DNA of 64,000 nt from Nocardioides ochotonae (GTDB taxonomy: Bacteria; Actinomycetota; Actinomycetes; Propionibacteriales; Nocardioidaceae), in NCBI RefSeq assembly GCF_011420305.2, contig NZ_CP061769.1, positions 855,001 through 919,000 on the forward strand. The letters run 5' to 3'. The position numbers and the translations under genes were made by a program. Under the pieces are notes generated by a model that saw only the letters and a program-made list of their open reading frames with translations, did not search any database and had not been told where the DNA came from. This document shows positions 40,978-49,009 of this stretch, in pieces (the stretch's first letter is position 1; the number at the start of each line of letters is the position of its first letter).

Positions 40978-42573
40978 ATGTTCTTCAATCGGCGCACCCC
41001 GCAGTCCGCCGCTCGTCCGACCGGCCGTCTCCGCCTCGGCACCGCCGCCGTCGCCGTACTCGGTCTCGGCGTGCTGACGGCCTGCGGTGGCGGATCCGGT
41101 TGCTCCAGCGAGGCCCCGGACAGCACGACGATCAAGGATCTGGTCGTCGACGTCCTCGCCGAGCCGGACTCGCTGGACCCGTTCTACCGCAACACCGCGG
41201 AGGCGCAGCGCTACTACCGCCTGGTGTACAGCAGCCTGCTGCAGTGGAACGAGGACGGCACCCTCGCTCCCGACCTCGCCGCCGAGCTGCCCGAGGTGAG
41301 CAAGGATCGGCTCACCTGGACGGTCAAGCTGCGCGAGGGGGTCACCTTCCACGACGGCTCCGCGCTGACCGCCGCGGACGTGGTCCACACCATCGAGCAG
41401 GCCAAGGACCCGGAGAACGGCGCGGTCTGGCTGGCCGCCATGAGCTACGTCGAGTCGGCCACCGCCCAGGGTGACGACACGGTGGTGCTGAAGCTCAGCG
41501 AGCCCTACGCCTACCTGGACGGCAAGCTCGCGATGCTCCCGATCATCTCCGACGAGGACGACTACAAGCCGAACGCGACGTACGCGACCACCGGCAACGG
41601 CAGTGGGCCCTACGCGCTGGCCTCGCTCAAGCGCGGCGACGCGCTGACGCTGGAGCGCAACGAGGACTACTACGGCGAGCCGATGAAGTTCGAGACGATC
41701 ACCTTCAAGGTGGTCCCCGAGGACGCCTCGCGGATCGCGCGGCTGACCAACGGCGACTCCCACATCGTGCCCGACCTGCCCACCGACCAGGTCGAGCTCG
41801 TCACCAAGCGCAACGCGAACGCGGTGACGGTGGAGTCGAACGTCTCCCGGCTCTTCGCCTACCCCTCGATGAAGGCCGACCGGCCGACGTCCAACACCGA
41901 CTTCCGCCTCGCGATCGCGTACGCCGTGGACCGCCAGCGCATCGTCGACCAGGTCTACAGCGGCGCCGGTCGCCCCAACAGCACCTACCTGACCTACGGG
42001 ACGCTCCACCACGACGAGGACCTCGGGCTGGCGTTCGGCGCCGAGCCGGACCTGGCGAAGGCCAAGGAGCACCTCGCCGCCTCCGGGGTGGAGCTGGACC
42101 GCAAGTTCAACATCATCGCGGTCAACGACCCGCAGGTGACCAGTGCGGCGACCATCCTGCAGTCCAACCTCAAGGACCTGGGGATCGAGTCGACCGTGGA
42201 GTCCCAGGACGTCGCGGGCTTCTACGCCAACCTGGTCTCGGGCGACTACGACCTGATCCTGTTCGACGCGCCGGCCTCGACCTCGACGGGCTTCGCGCCC
42301 GACTACGTCAACGGCGGGCTGAACTCCCAGGCCGCGAACAACTTCGCGAAGTTCGCCGACGCAGAGATGGACGACCTCCTCGACGTGGCGCTGACCGCGC
42401 AGGGCGAGGAGGCGCAGGCCGAGGCATGGCGTGCCGTGCAGCAGCGCGACGTGGAGACCCAGGGCAACATCCAGCTCGTGGTCTCCCAGAGCAGCCAGGC
42501 CTGGTCCAAGCAGCTGGTCGGCTACGAGCCGTCGGCGCTGCTGTGGCTCAACACGCTGCGTGACGTCACGTAA
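40978..42573 (+). CDS. ABC-type peptide/opine-like substrate-binding lipoprotein (SBP_bac_5), orphan
   Basis: 531 residues. Lipoprotein signal with lipobox LTAC and lipidated Cys36; the mature part is a family 5 binding protein: EPDSLDPFYRNTAEAQ near residue 62, the VKLREGVTFHDGSALTAADV stretch near 117, and AIAYAVDRQRIVDQV near 316. It would capture a peptide-like or other medium-size solute outside the cell. No permease or ATPase gene is adjacent, so it is an orphan that must share a transporter or act as a sensor. The ATG at 40978 has GGAG; an ATG at 40951 is in frame but less well placed. Confidence 0.9.
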   Translation: MFFNRRTPQSAARPTGRLRLGTAAVAVLGLGVLTACGGGSGCSSEAPDSTTIKDLVVDVLAEPDSLDPFYRNTAEAQRYYRLVYSSLLQWNEDGTLAPDLAAELPEVSKDRLTWTVKLREGVTFHDGSALTAADVVHTIEQAKDPENGAVWLAAMSYVESATAQGDDTVVLKLSEPYAYLDGKLAMLPIISDEDDYKPNATYATTGNGSGPYALASLKRGDALTLERNEDYYGEPMKFETITFKVVPEDASRIARLTNGDSHIVPDLPTDQVELVTKRNANAVTVESNVSRLFAYPSMKADRPTSNTDFRLAIAYAVDRQRIVDQVYSGAGRPNSTYLTYGTLHHDEDLGLAFGAEPDLAKAKEHLAASGVELDRKFNIIAVNDPQVTSAATILQSNLKDLGIESTVESQDVAGFYANLVSGDYDLILFDAPASTSTGFAPDYVNGGLNSQAANNFAKFADAEMDDLLDVALTAQGEEAQAEAWRAVQQRDVETQGNIQLVVSQSSQAWSKQLVGYEPSALLWLNTLRDVT

Positions 42574-42590
42574 GGCAGCAGGCGTCGGGT

Positions 42591-42626
42591 CGGCGCCGGT
42601 CGGGGGAGTGCCCCCGGCCGGCGCCG
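42591..42626. terminator. bidirectional terminator hairpin
   Basis: CGGCGCCGG...CCGGCGCCG arms (from 42591 and to 42626) enclose an inner GGGGG/CCCCC stem, making a long GC-rich hairpin between the convergent substrate-binding-protein and MFS genes. Only a short run TTCCTC follows on the plus strand. Confidence 0.7.
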
Positions 42627-42664
42627 TTCCTCATGTGGGCCGTGGCCCCCGCATGACGGAGGGC

Positions 42665-44056
42665 TCAGGCGGCGAGCAGTCGGCGGCGCAGCCAGACGCC
42701 CAGGGCCGTCAGGACGAGAGCCGAGAGCAGGAATGCGACCAGCTCGCCGTCCTCGGTGACGCCGGCCGAGACGGCGACCTGGCCGGCCGAGGCGAGGGCG
42801 GCGATGCCCAGCACCGTGCCGATCTGGCGCATCAGCGCCACCGAGGCCATCGCGGGGGCGCTCTGATGGCCCTGCGCCGCGTCCAGCAGTGCGCTGGTGT
42901 CGAGGGAGTACAGCACGCCGCAGCCGATCCCGATGAGCACCAGCGGCACCACCAGGGCCCCGACCGGAAGGTCGCCGCCCAGCGCCATCGCCAGGTACGC
43001 CGCGGCCAGGACCAGCAGGCTCCCGCCCATCAGGGTCGGGGAGGAGAGGAACGGGCGCAGCACGTTGACCAGCAGGCCGGCGATCGGCATGCCGGCGTTC
43101 GCGACCAGCAGCAGCAGGCCGGCGGCGGTCACGCTGAGTCCGCGGGTGTCCTGGAGATGCACCGACAACAAGAACGCCGCCCCGTTGATGACGGCGTTGT
43201 AGCCCAGGCAGGCGAGCAGGACAGCGCGGATGCGCGGGGAGGCGAAGAGCGCGAGGTCGAGCACCGGACGCTCGGCACGGCGCTCCACCCGCACGAAGAC
43301 CCAGACCAGCACGGCGGTGCCGGCGTACGCCGCGAGCAGCGGTCCCGCGCCGGCGGTCCCGCGGCCGGTCGCGATCAGGGCCCAGGACAGCAGCGCGAGC
43401 GTCGCGCAGGCCGTCGCCAGGCCGGCCAGGTCGAGGCGCCCGGCCTCGCGCCGCGCGGTGTTGTCCAGGCGCCCGGTCACCACGACGGCGAGGAGCGCCG
43501 CCGGGACGACCGCGGCGAACGTGGCGCGCCACCCGTAGGCCTCGGCCAGGGTGCCGCCGAGGAGCGGGCCGAGGAGCAGCCCGGTGGAGCTGGCCATCAT
43601 CCAGTGGCTGACGCTGCGCGCGCGGTGGGCCAGGTCGACGTTGCCGCCGAGCAGGGTGGGGCCGTTGGGCAGCACCAGCGCCGCGCCCACGCCCTGGACG
43701 ACGCGCGCCGCGAGCAGCGCCGCGAGGTTCGGGGCGAGCGCGGCGATCGTGGCGCCGGTGGCGAACACCAGCAGCCCGGCGCGCAGCGTGGTCCGAGCGC
43801 CGAAGCGCTCGCCGAGCAGCCCGCTGATCGGCATCGCGCTCGCGGCGACCAGCGGGAAGATCGCGGTCAGCCACTGCAGGCCGCTGATCCCGGCGCCGAG
43901 GTCGGCGCCGATCGTCGGCGCGGCGACCACCAGCGAGGTCTGGTCGAACATCACGCAGCCCATGCCGATCGCGCACATCAGCGCCACCACGAGCGGTGGG
44001 CGGTGCCGGCCCGTCGTCGCCGGGATGCCGGTCGGGCGGGGGACGGCAGTGCTCAC
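42665..44056 (-). CDS. MFS transporter, DHA2 (EmrB/QacA) type
   Basis: 463 residues with about 14 hydrophobic segments. Motifs: FDQTSLVVAAPTIGADLG near residue 36 (DHA2 motif), LLGERFGARTTLRAGL near 80 (motif A) and VVQGVGAALVLPNGPTLL near 116 (motif C of drug antiporters: G-x-x-x-G-P). It is likely a proton-driven exporter, or an importer of an aromatic compound, for the island. The GTG start has a CCGGAG site. It is divergent from the VOC-flavoprotein operon, with the best-conserved operator copy between them. Confidence 0.9.
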   Translation of the reverse strand: MSTAVPRPTGIPATTGRHRPPLVVALMCAIGMGCVMFDQTSLVVAAPTIGADLGAGISGLQWLTAIFPLVAASAMPISGLLGERFGARTTLRAGLLVFATGATIAALAPNLAALLAARVVQGVGAALVLPNGPTLLGGNVDLAHRARSVSHWMMASSTGLLLGPLLGGTLAEAYGWRATFAAVVPAALLAVVVTGRLDNTARREAGRLDLAGLATACATLALLSWALIATGRGTAGAGPLLAAYAGTAVLVWVFVRVERRAERPVLDLALFASPRIRAVLLACLGYNAVINGAAFLLSVHLQDTRGLSVTAAGLLLLVANAGMPIAGLLVNVLRPFLSSPTLMGGSLLVLAAAYLAMALGGDLPVGALVVPLVLIGIGCGVLYSLDTSALLDAAQGHQSAPAMASVALMRQIGTVLGIAALASAGQVAVSAGVTEDGELVAFLLSALVLTALGVWLRRRLLAA

Positions 44057-44117
44057 GAGATCTCCGGTTCCTCGAGCGGGGCGTGGCTGGCGAGCGACGA
44101 AGGAGGGGGGTTGGCCG

Positions 44118-44175
44118 TTGACGCGGCAGGCCTCGCTGATTACGCTCAGTGAAACAATGTTTCCGCTAGTGGAAC
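44118..44175. promoter_or_regulatory. promoter and 37-bp operator between MFS and VOC-flavoprotein operon
   Basis: TTGACG (44118-44123), 17 nt, TACGCT (44141-44146) give the plus-strand promoter. The dyad ATTAC-N7-GAAAC-N3-GTTTC-N7-GGAAC runs from 44139 to 44175, overlapping the -10 and the start of transcription. GAAAC-aat-GTTTC in its centre is a perfect palindrome. The site may also act on the divergent MFS gene. Confidence 0.65.
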
Positions 44176-44227
44176 ACATGAACGGTCTGGTCCGCTACGG
44201 ACGATCGGCCGTCGAGAGGGGAAGACG

Positions 44228-45064
44228 ATGAGCCTTCAGTACCTGCAGGAGGTGGTGGTCGCCAGCGCCGACGTCGCTGCCGCCACCCGCTTCCACCGCG
44301 AGGCCTTCGACCTCGAGGTGCTCGAGGAGGTCGACGGCTCGGTGCTGCTCGGCGTCCCCGGTGCCCCGGCCGGCCGGCTGCGGCTGGTGCCGGCGCAGGG
44401 TGCGCCCGCGGACGCCACGAGCCCGGAGGTCTGGGACCTCGGCGCCCGGCTGCTCGGGATCTACTCGCGCGACCTCGACGCCACGGCCGCCGCGATGGCC
44501 CGCGCCGGGGGAGCCCCGCGCCGCCCGGTGACCTACCCGTACGGCGAGGCGAGCCTCTCCGAGCTGGTCGGACGGGGCCCGGACGGCGTCTGGTGGACGA
44601 TCCCGCTGGCCGTGACCGGTGCGCACCGCCCCAGCGCGGCGTACGACGCGGACTCCGTCCGGCGCCACTCCGAGCTGCACACGGCCGTGCTGGTCGTCGC
44701 CGACCACGAGGCCGCCGTGGCCTTCTTCGAGGTCGCCGGCTTCAGCACCCTCTTCGACGGTGAGATGTCGGGAGCCCCCTTCGACGAGCTCGTCGGCATG
44801 CCGGCCGACGCCGCGCTGCGCCTCGCCTTCATGGTCGGCCCCGAGCACCAGCCGGCCCGCCTGGAGATCATGTCCTTCACCGGCGTCCCGACCCGTGACC
44901 GCAGCACCGACCCGGTCGGCATCCGTCGCCTCGTCCTGGTCGCGGACGACCCCGCGGCCACCCGCGACGCGCTGCTCGCGGTCGGCGCCGAGGACGTCGG
45001 CGACGGCGTCCTGCGCGGACCCGTCGGCGTCGAGATCGAGCTCGTCGCCGAAGGCGCGCGATGA
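44228..45064 (+). CDS. two-domain VOC protein (extradiol-dioxygenase-like fold)
   Basis: 278 residues with two VOC modules: LQEVVVASADVAAATRFHRE at residues 4-23 and ELHTAVLVVADHEAAVAFFE near 151; the second module has His in ELHTAV and acidic residues in its final strand (VEIELV), so it could hold a metal, while the first module lacks the corresponding His. This resembles a dioxygenase or lyase subunit of the glyoxalase superfamily. ATG behind GAGGGGAAG. The stop overlaps the flavoprotein start (ATGA), indicating one operon 44228-47509. Confidence 0.8.
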   Translation: MSLQYLQEVVVASADVAAATRFHREAFDLEVLEEVDGSVLLGVPGAPAGRLRLVPAQGAPADATSPEVWDLGARLLGIYSRDLDATAAAMARAGGAPRRPVTYPYGEASLSELVGRGPDGVWWTIPLAVTGAHRPSAAYDADSVRRHSELHTAVLVVADHEAAVAFFEVAGFSTLFDGEMSGAPFDELVGMPADAALRLAFMVGPEHQPARLEIMSFTGVPTRDRSTDPVGIRRLVLVADDPAATRDALLAVGAEDVGDGVLRGPVGVEIELVAEGAR

Positions 45065-46545
45065 GCGCGATGAGTTCGATGAGCCCCGTGCCGAACCCCC
45101 CGGTCGTGGTCGTGGTCGGGACCGGCGGCGCCGGCCTCACGACCGCCATCACCGCCGCCGAGCACGGCGCGCAGGTCCACCTGGTCGAGAAGCAGGCCGG
45201 CATCGGCGGCATGCTGCACATCGCGAACGGCGAGTTCTCCGGCGCGGGCAGCCGGCGCCAGCGCGAGCACGGCATCGAGGACAGCCCGCAGCGCCACCTC
45301 GAGGAGGTCGAGCGGATCTCCCACGGCCGCATCGACCGCGACCTCGCCGCGCTCTCGGTGCGCCACCAGGGCGAGACCGTCGACTGGCTCGACGACCTCG
45401 GCTTCGAGTTCCACCCCGACTGCCCCGGGCTGATCCACGGCCACGAGGTGTACGACGTCCCGCGCACCTACTGGGGTGTCGAGCACGGGCGCTCGGTCAT
45501 CATCGTCCTGCAGCGGCTGCTCGAGGAGCAGATCGCCGCCGGGCGGATCCGGCTGCACCTGGCCACCACGATGACCGGACTGCTGCGCGAGGGCGACCGG
45601 GTGGTCGGGGTCGAGGTGGAGCACGACGGCCGGGCGGAGTCCCTGGCCGGCGACGCCGTCGTGCTGGCCACCGGTGGCTACGACGCCAACATCGAGCTGC
45701 GCAACCGCTTCCTGCCGCAGGGGTGCCGCGACGTGCTCGTCGGCTGCCTCGACCACGCCACCGGTGACGGACTGCTCGCCGCCGAGGCCCTCGGCGCCGC
45801 GGTCTCGGCCGACGGCATCTTCCTGCCGGTGATGGGGCTGATCCCCGACCCCGCTCGCCCGCAGCACGCGGTCGACTACCGCGAGGCGTTCGTCGAGATG
45901 GCCCCGGCCTACCGCGCGCCCCACGAGATCTGGGTCAACCGCGACGGCCACCGCTTCGTCGCCGAGGACACCACGAGTCCCGAGCACCGCGAGCGCGCGC
46001 TCATCCGCCAGCCCGGCAACACCATGCACGTCGTCTTCGACGCCGGCGTCGTCGCGCACGCGCCGGTCAGCCTGATCCGCAACCCCGCTGACGAGTGGAC
46101 GCCCGAGCGCTTCGCCGAGGCGTGCCGCACCAGCCCGTGGGTGACCCGCGCCGACTCGCTCGCCGAGCTGGCCGCGCTGCTCGAGATCGACGCGGACGCG
46201 TTGGCCGCGAGCGTCGCGTCGTACAACGAGGCGGTCGACACCGGCAGCGACGCCCTCGGCCGGACCACCCTGCCGCGGCGCCTGGAGCAGGCGCCGTACT
46301 ACGCCATCACCACCGTCGCATCCTCGATCCTGTCGCGCGACGGGCTGGCGGTCGACACCTCGCTGCGGGTGCTCGACACCGCGGGGCAGGTCATCGAGGG
46401 CCTGCACGCGGTGGGCGAGGTGCTCGGCAACAACAAGTTCGCCGGGGACAACTACGTGGGTGGCATGAGCATCACCCCCGCCATGACATTGGGCCGACTG
46501 CTGGGTCGCCAGCTGGCCGGCGCCGGCACCGAGAAGGAGAGCTGA
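45061..46545 (+). CDS. FAD-dependent oxidoreductase (fumarate reductase/ketosteroid dehydrogenase-like)
   Basis: 494 residues of the FAD_binding_2 family. FAD motif VVVVGTGGAGLTTAI near residue 16 (GxGxxG), VEKQAGIGGMLHIANGEFSG near 42 (flavin-contacting loop), DAVVLATGGYDAN near 198 and the C-terminal GLHAVGEVLGNNKFAGDNYVGG near 447 that closes the FAD site. Such enzymes reduce or dehydrogenate alpha,beta-unsaturated acids or ketones. It has no signal peptide, so it is cytosolic. It overlaps the VOC gene by 4 bases and ends 1 nt before the next VOC gene. Confidence 0.9.
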   Translation: MSAMSSMSPVPNPPVVVVVGTGGAGLTTAITAAEHGAQVHLVEKQAGIGGMLHIANGEFSGAGSRRQREHGIEDSPQRHLEEVERISHGRIDRDLAALSVRHQGETVDWLDDLGFEFHPDCPGLIHGHEVYDVPRTYWGVEHGRSVIIVLQRLLEEQIAAGRIRLHLATTMTGLLREGDRVVGVEVEHDGRAESLAGDAVVLATGGYDANIELRNRFLPQGCRDVLVGCLDHATGDGLLAAEALGAAVSADGIFLPVMGLIPDPARPQHAVDYREAFVEMAPAYRAPHEIWVNRDGHRFVAEDTTSPEHRERALIRQPGNTMHVVFDAGVVAHAPVSLIRNPADEWTPERFAEACRTSPWVTRADSLAELAALLEIDADALAASVASYNEAVDTGSDALGRTTLPRRLEQAPYYAITTVASSILSRDGLAVDTSLRVLDTAGQVIEGLHAVGEVLGNNKFAGDNYVGGMSITPAMTLGRLLGRQLAGAGTEKES

Positions 46546-46546
46546 C

Positions 46547-47509
46547 ATGGGCGAGTCCCTCATCATCGGCGGCGTCGACGCCGCATTCCTCGGGGTCAAC
46601 GACCTCGCCGCCCAGCTCGACCTCTACGTCGGCCAGCTCGGCTGGGAGGTCGTGGAGGAGGGCGTGCTCCCCGCCGCCGAGGCCGCCGCGCTCTGGGGCG
46701 AGGGCATCGGCGACCTGCCGCTCACCGTGCTCAACGCCGCCGGCGCCCAGCACGGCCGACTGGTCCTCGTCCAGGTCCCGGAGCAGGAGGCCCCCGCGCA
46801 CCCGCTCCAGGCCGACACCGGCCTGGTCGCGATCAACATGTACACCCGCGACATCGAGGTCAGCCACGCGACGCTGGCCGCCGCCGGCCAGCAGTGGCGG
46901 ACGCCGCCGGCGACCTGGGCCGTGCCGCTGGGGGACAAGCTGGTCTCGGTGACGCAGGGGTTCCTGCTGGCCCCCGAGGGCACCGACATCGTCTTCGTCG
47001 AGCCGGCCCAGGCCCGCGGCACCGCGGCCTGGGACGCCGAGCCCGACCGGCACTACACCGAGCTCACCTCGGTGGTGTGCCACGTGCCCGACTTCGAGGC
47101 GGAGACCGCCTTCTGGGGACCCGACGGCCTCGGCCTGCAGAGCTGGTACGACGTGTCCTTCACCCACCCCGGCCTCGACGAGATGGCGCTGCTCCCCGCG
47201 GGCTCGGTCATGCGGCTGAGCTTCCTCGCCGGGCCGACCACGGCGCGTCTGGAGGTCACCCGCCTCGAGAACCGGACCCTCGGCACCGACCTCCGCGCGC
47301 AGCAGCGGACCGGGCGGCACCTGGGTCACACCGGCTGGCTGTTCAAGGTGAAAAACCTCGAAGAAACACTGTTCCGTGTGGAGCAGTTAGGCGGTACAGT
47401 CTGTACTAGAAACCAAGCTGGACCGTCGGTCCTCTTCGGCGGAAGGCCGGTGGCGTTCGTGGACACCCCCAACGGACTCCCGGTGACCTTCGTCGAGATC
47501 TCCGGCTGA
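46547..47509 (+). CDS. second VOC protein of the flavoprotein operon
   Basis: 320 residues, two VOC modules: GVDAAFLGVNDLAAQLDLYV near residue 6 and ELTSVVCHVPDFEAETAFWG near 168; ends with PVTFVEISG, where the Glu is at the usual metal-ligand position. The start is 1 nt after the flavoprotein stop. From about residue 265 onward the codon usage changes abruptly (TTA281, AGA, ACA, CAA), although the protein still fits the fold; see the separate feature at 47340. Confidence 0.82.
   Translation: MGESLIIGGVDAAFLGVNDLAAQLDLYVGQLGWEVVEEGVLPAAEAAALWGEGIGDLPLTVLNAAGAQHGRLVLVQVPEQEAPAHPLQADTGLVAINMYTRDIEVSHATLAAAGQQWRTPPATWAVPLGDKLVSVTQGFLLAPEGTDIVFVEPAQARGTAAWDAEPDRHYTELTSVVCHVPDFEAETAFWGPDGLGLQSWYDVSFTHPGLDEMALLPAGSVMRLSFLAGPTTARLEVTRLENRTLGTDLRAQQRTGRHLGHTGWLFKVKNLEETLFRVEQLGGTVCTRNQAGPSVLFGGRPVAFVDTPNGLPVTFVEISG
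47340..47425 (+). promoter_or_regulatory. AT-rich island inside the VOC gene, candidate internal promoter/operator
   Basis: About 85 bp in the 3' part of the VOC gene are far poorer in G/C than the gene around them and use rare codons including TTA at 47387. The stretch contains GAAAC-N3-GTTCC (47363-47375), like the island operator core, and a perfect 13-bp palindrome GTACAGTCTGTAC at 47394-47406 overlapping TACAGT/TGTACT -10-like boxes. It could control the bicupin gene that starts 190 nt downstream. Confidence 0.4.
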
Positions 47510-47596
47510 CGCGCGTGTCCGGGGCGCGCGTCCGAGAGCCGTCGAGCAGCGCAGCACACGTTTGACCCACATCCATCGAGAGAGAAGAGGCGCGTC

Positions 47597-48895
47597 TTGC
47601 GACCGCACGTGGAACTGATCCAGGAAGACGACTACGTCTGGCACGCGGCCGAGCTGCCGGGCGCCGAGGGCCGCGCGAGCGAGCGCCGCCTCTCGGTGGA
47701 CGAGGAGGACGGCTCGTCCTCGCTGCGCGTCGACTTCCACACCGAGTGGGGTCGCAGCGCCGGCATCCACCACGCGAACACCGAGTACTACGTCCTCGAG
47801 GGCGAGATCGACTACGGCGGTCGCAAGATCGGCAAGGGCGGCTACGTCTACGCCCCCAAGGGCGTGCCGGTCGACTACCTCAAGATCGCCGAGGGCACCA
47901 AGCTCCTGCACTACCGCGAGTACGGCGACGCCGGCTTCGACGCGGTCGACTCCCTGGCGAGCGCCAAGGCCTGGGACGACGCCCGCGAGGACGTCATCGT
48001 CATCGACTCCGAGGCGATGAAGTGGGACGCCGTCCCCAACCCCGGCCCGATGCCCGGCCTGTTCATCAAGTACCTGCACGTGGACCCGGTCACCGGCTTC
48101 TACACCCGCCTGGTCCACGCCCAGGAGGGCTGGTCGGACCACCGCCTCGCACACCACCCGTGCTACGAGGAGGCCTACACGACCCAGGGCCACATGGAGT
48201 ACAACTTCGGCACCCTGGACCTCGGCACCTACTTCTTCCGCCCCGCGCGGGTGAAGCACGGCCACTTCACCACCATGGAGGGTGGCGCCACCTGGCTGCT
48301 GCGCTCGGACGGCGAGCTGAAGAACTGGTACACCCAGAACGAGTGGGTGCGCTGGGGCGGCGACGGCGTCAACTACAGCCCCGACGGCGTCATCGAGGAG
48401 CCGCACACGCCGGTGCGTCACTCGCACTCGACGCACGACATGGCCGAGCCGTGGCGCACCGACGAGGACATGCGCCAGATGAACGCCTCGTGGCAGTTCC
48501 AGATCGACCAGGGCCAGAACAACACCCCGGTCAAGCACCAGGGCATGGGCGCCGACCCGTCGATCCTCGCGATCATGAAGGCGATGGACGCGGCCAACCT
48601 CCAGGGCGGCCACGGTCACGACCACGACCACGACCACAGCCACGACGGCGAGCACAGCCACGAGCACGGTCACGAGCACAGCCACGACGAGACCCCGGCC
48701 CGCGAGACCATCAACCTCGACTGGGGCTGGTCGGGTCGCGCGACCGAGGACCCGGAGGAGCGCACCGCCGCGGACGCCCACAACTGGGGTCGCCGCGTCA
48801 ACTGGAAGGACGGCGACCCCGTCCCCGCGCCGATCCTCTCCTCGCTGCCCGTTCGCAGCCGCTCGCGCGGCCGCTGGGACGGCGACGGCATGTGA
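47597..48895 (+). CDS. bicupin protein with His-rich C-terminal region
   Basis: 432 residues. Two cupin domains: the first with AGIHHANTEYYVLEGEI near residue 55 and GGYVYAPKGVPVDY near 85; the second with HRLAHHPCYEEAYTTQGH near 184 and GTYFFRPARVKHGHF near 211. Both carry His/Glu sets able to bind iron or manganese, resembling aromatic-ring dioxygenases or DUF4437-type cupins. Residues ~336-366 are a run of alternating His with Asp/Glu/Ser/Gly, a possible metal-storage or metal-loading tail. TTG start behind GAGAAGAGG. It may be driven from the upstream intragenic island. Confidence 0.82.
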   Translation: MRPHVELIQEDDYVWHAAELPGAEGRASERRLSVDEEDGSSSLRVDFHTEWGRSAGIHHANTEYYVLEGEIDYGGRKIGKGGYVYAPKGVPVDYLKIAEGTKLLHYREYGDAGFDAVDSLASAKAWDDAREDVIVIDSEAMKWDAVPNPGPMPGLFIKYLHVDPVTGFYTRLVHAQEGWSDHRLAHHPCYEEAYTTQGHMEYNFGTLDLGTYFFRPARVKHGHFTTMEGGATWLLRSDGELKNWYTQNEWVRWGGDGVNYSPDGVIEEPHTPVRHSHSTHDMAEPWRTDEDMRQMNASWQFQIDQGQNNTPVKHQGMGADPSILAIMKAMDAANLQGGHGHDHDHDHSHDGEHSHEHGHEHSHDETPARETINLDWGWSGRATEDPEERTAADAHNWGRRVNWKDGDPVPAPILSSLPVRSRSRGRWDGDGM

Positions 48896-48901
48896 TCACC
48901 C

Positions 48902-48935
48902 GGTGCGCCCCACGTCGTACGGCGTGGGGCGCACC
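48902..48935 (+). terminator. strong hairpin after the bicupin gene
   Basis: GGTGCGCCCCACG at 48902-48914 and CGTGGGGCGCACC at 48923-48935 form a perfect 13-bp stem with an 8-nt loop, 6 nt after the bicupin stop. It lacks a T tract. It may end or attenuate transcription before the next flavoprotein gene. Confidence 0.65.
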
Positions 48936-49009
48936 ACCCCGGGGCCCTGGCCCCCGCGGACCCGTTCGAGACCGCCTCCGACCGAGGCGCCCCTGAGGAG
49001 TGAAGAGCG

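Noticed and set aside
42431..44152. Plus-strand 573-codon frame opposite the DHA2 transporter
   Set aside because: The minus-strand frame has clear membrane helices and MFS motifs; the plus-strand translation is hydrophilic low-complexity shadow sequence.
48600..48700. Tandem repeat or CRISPR-like repeat at the CAC/GAC-rich stretch
   Set aside because: It is the codon run of the His-rich tail in the bicupin; there are no spacers and the repeat is imperfect at codon level.
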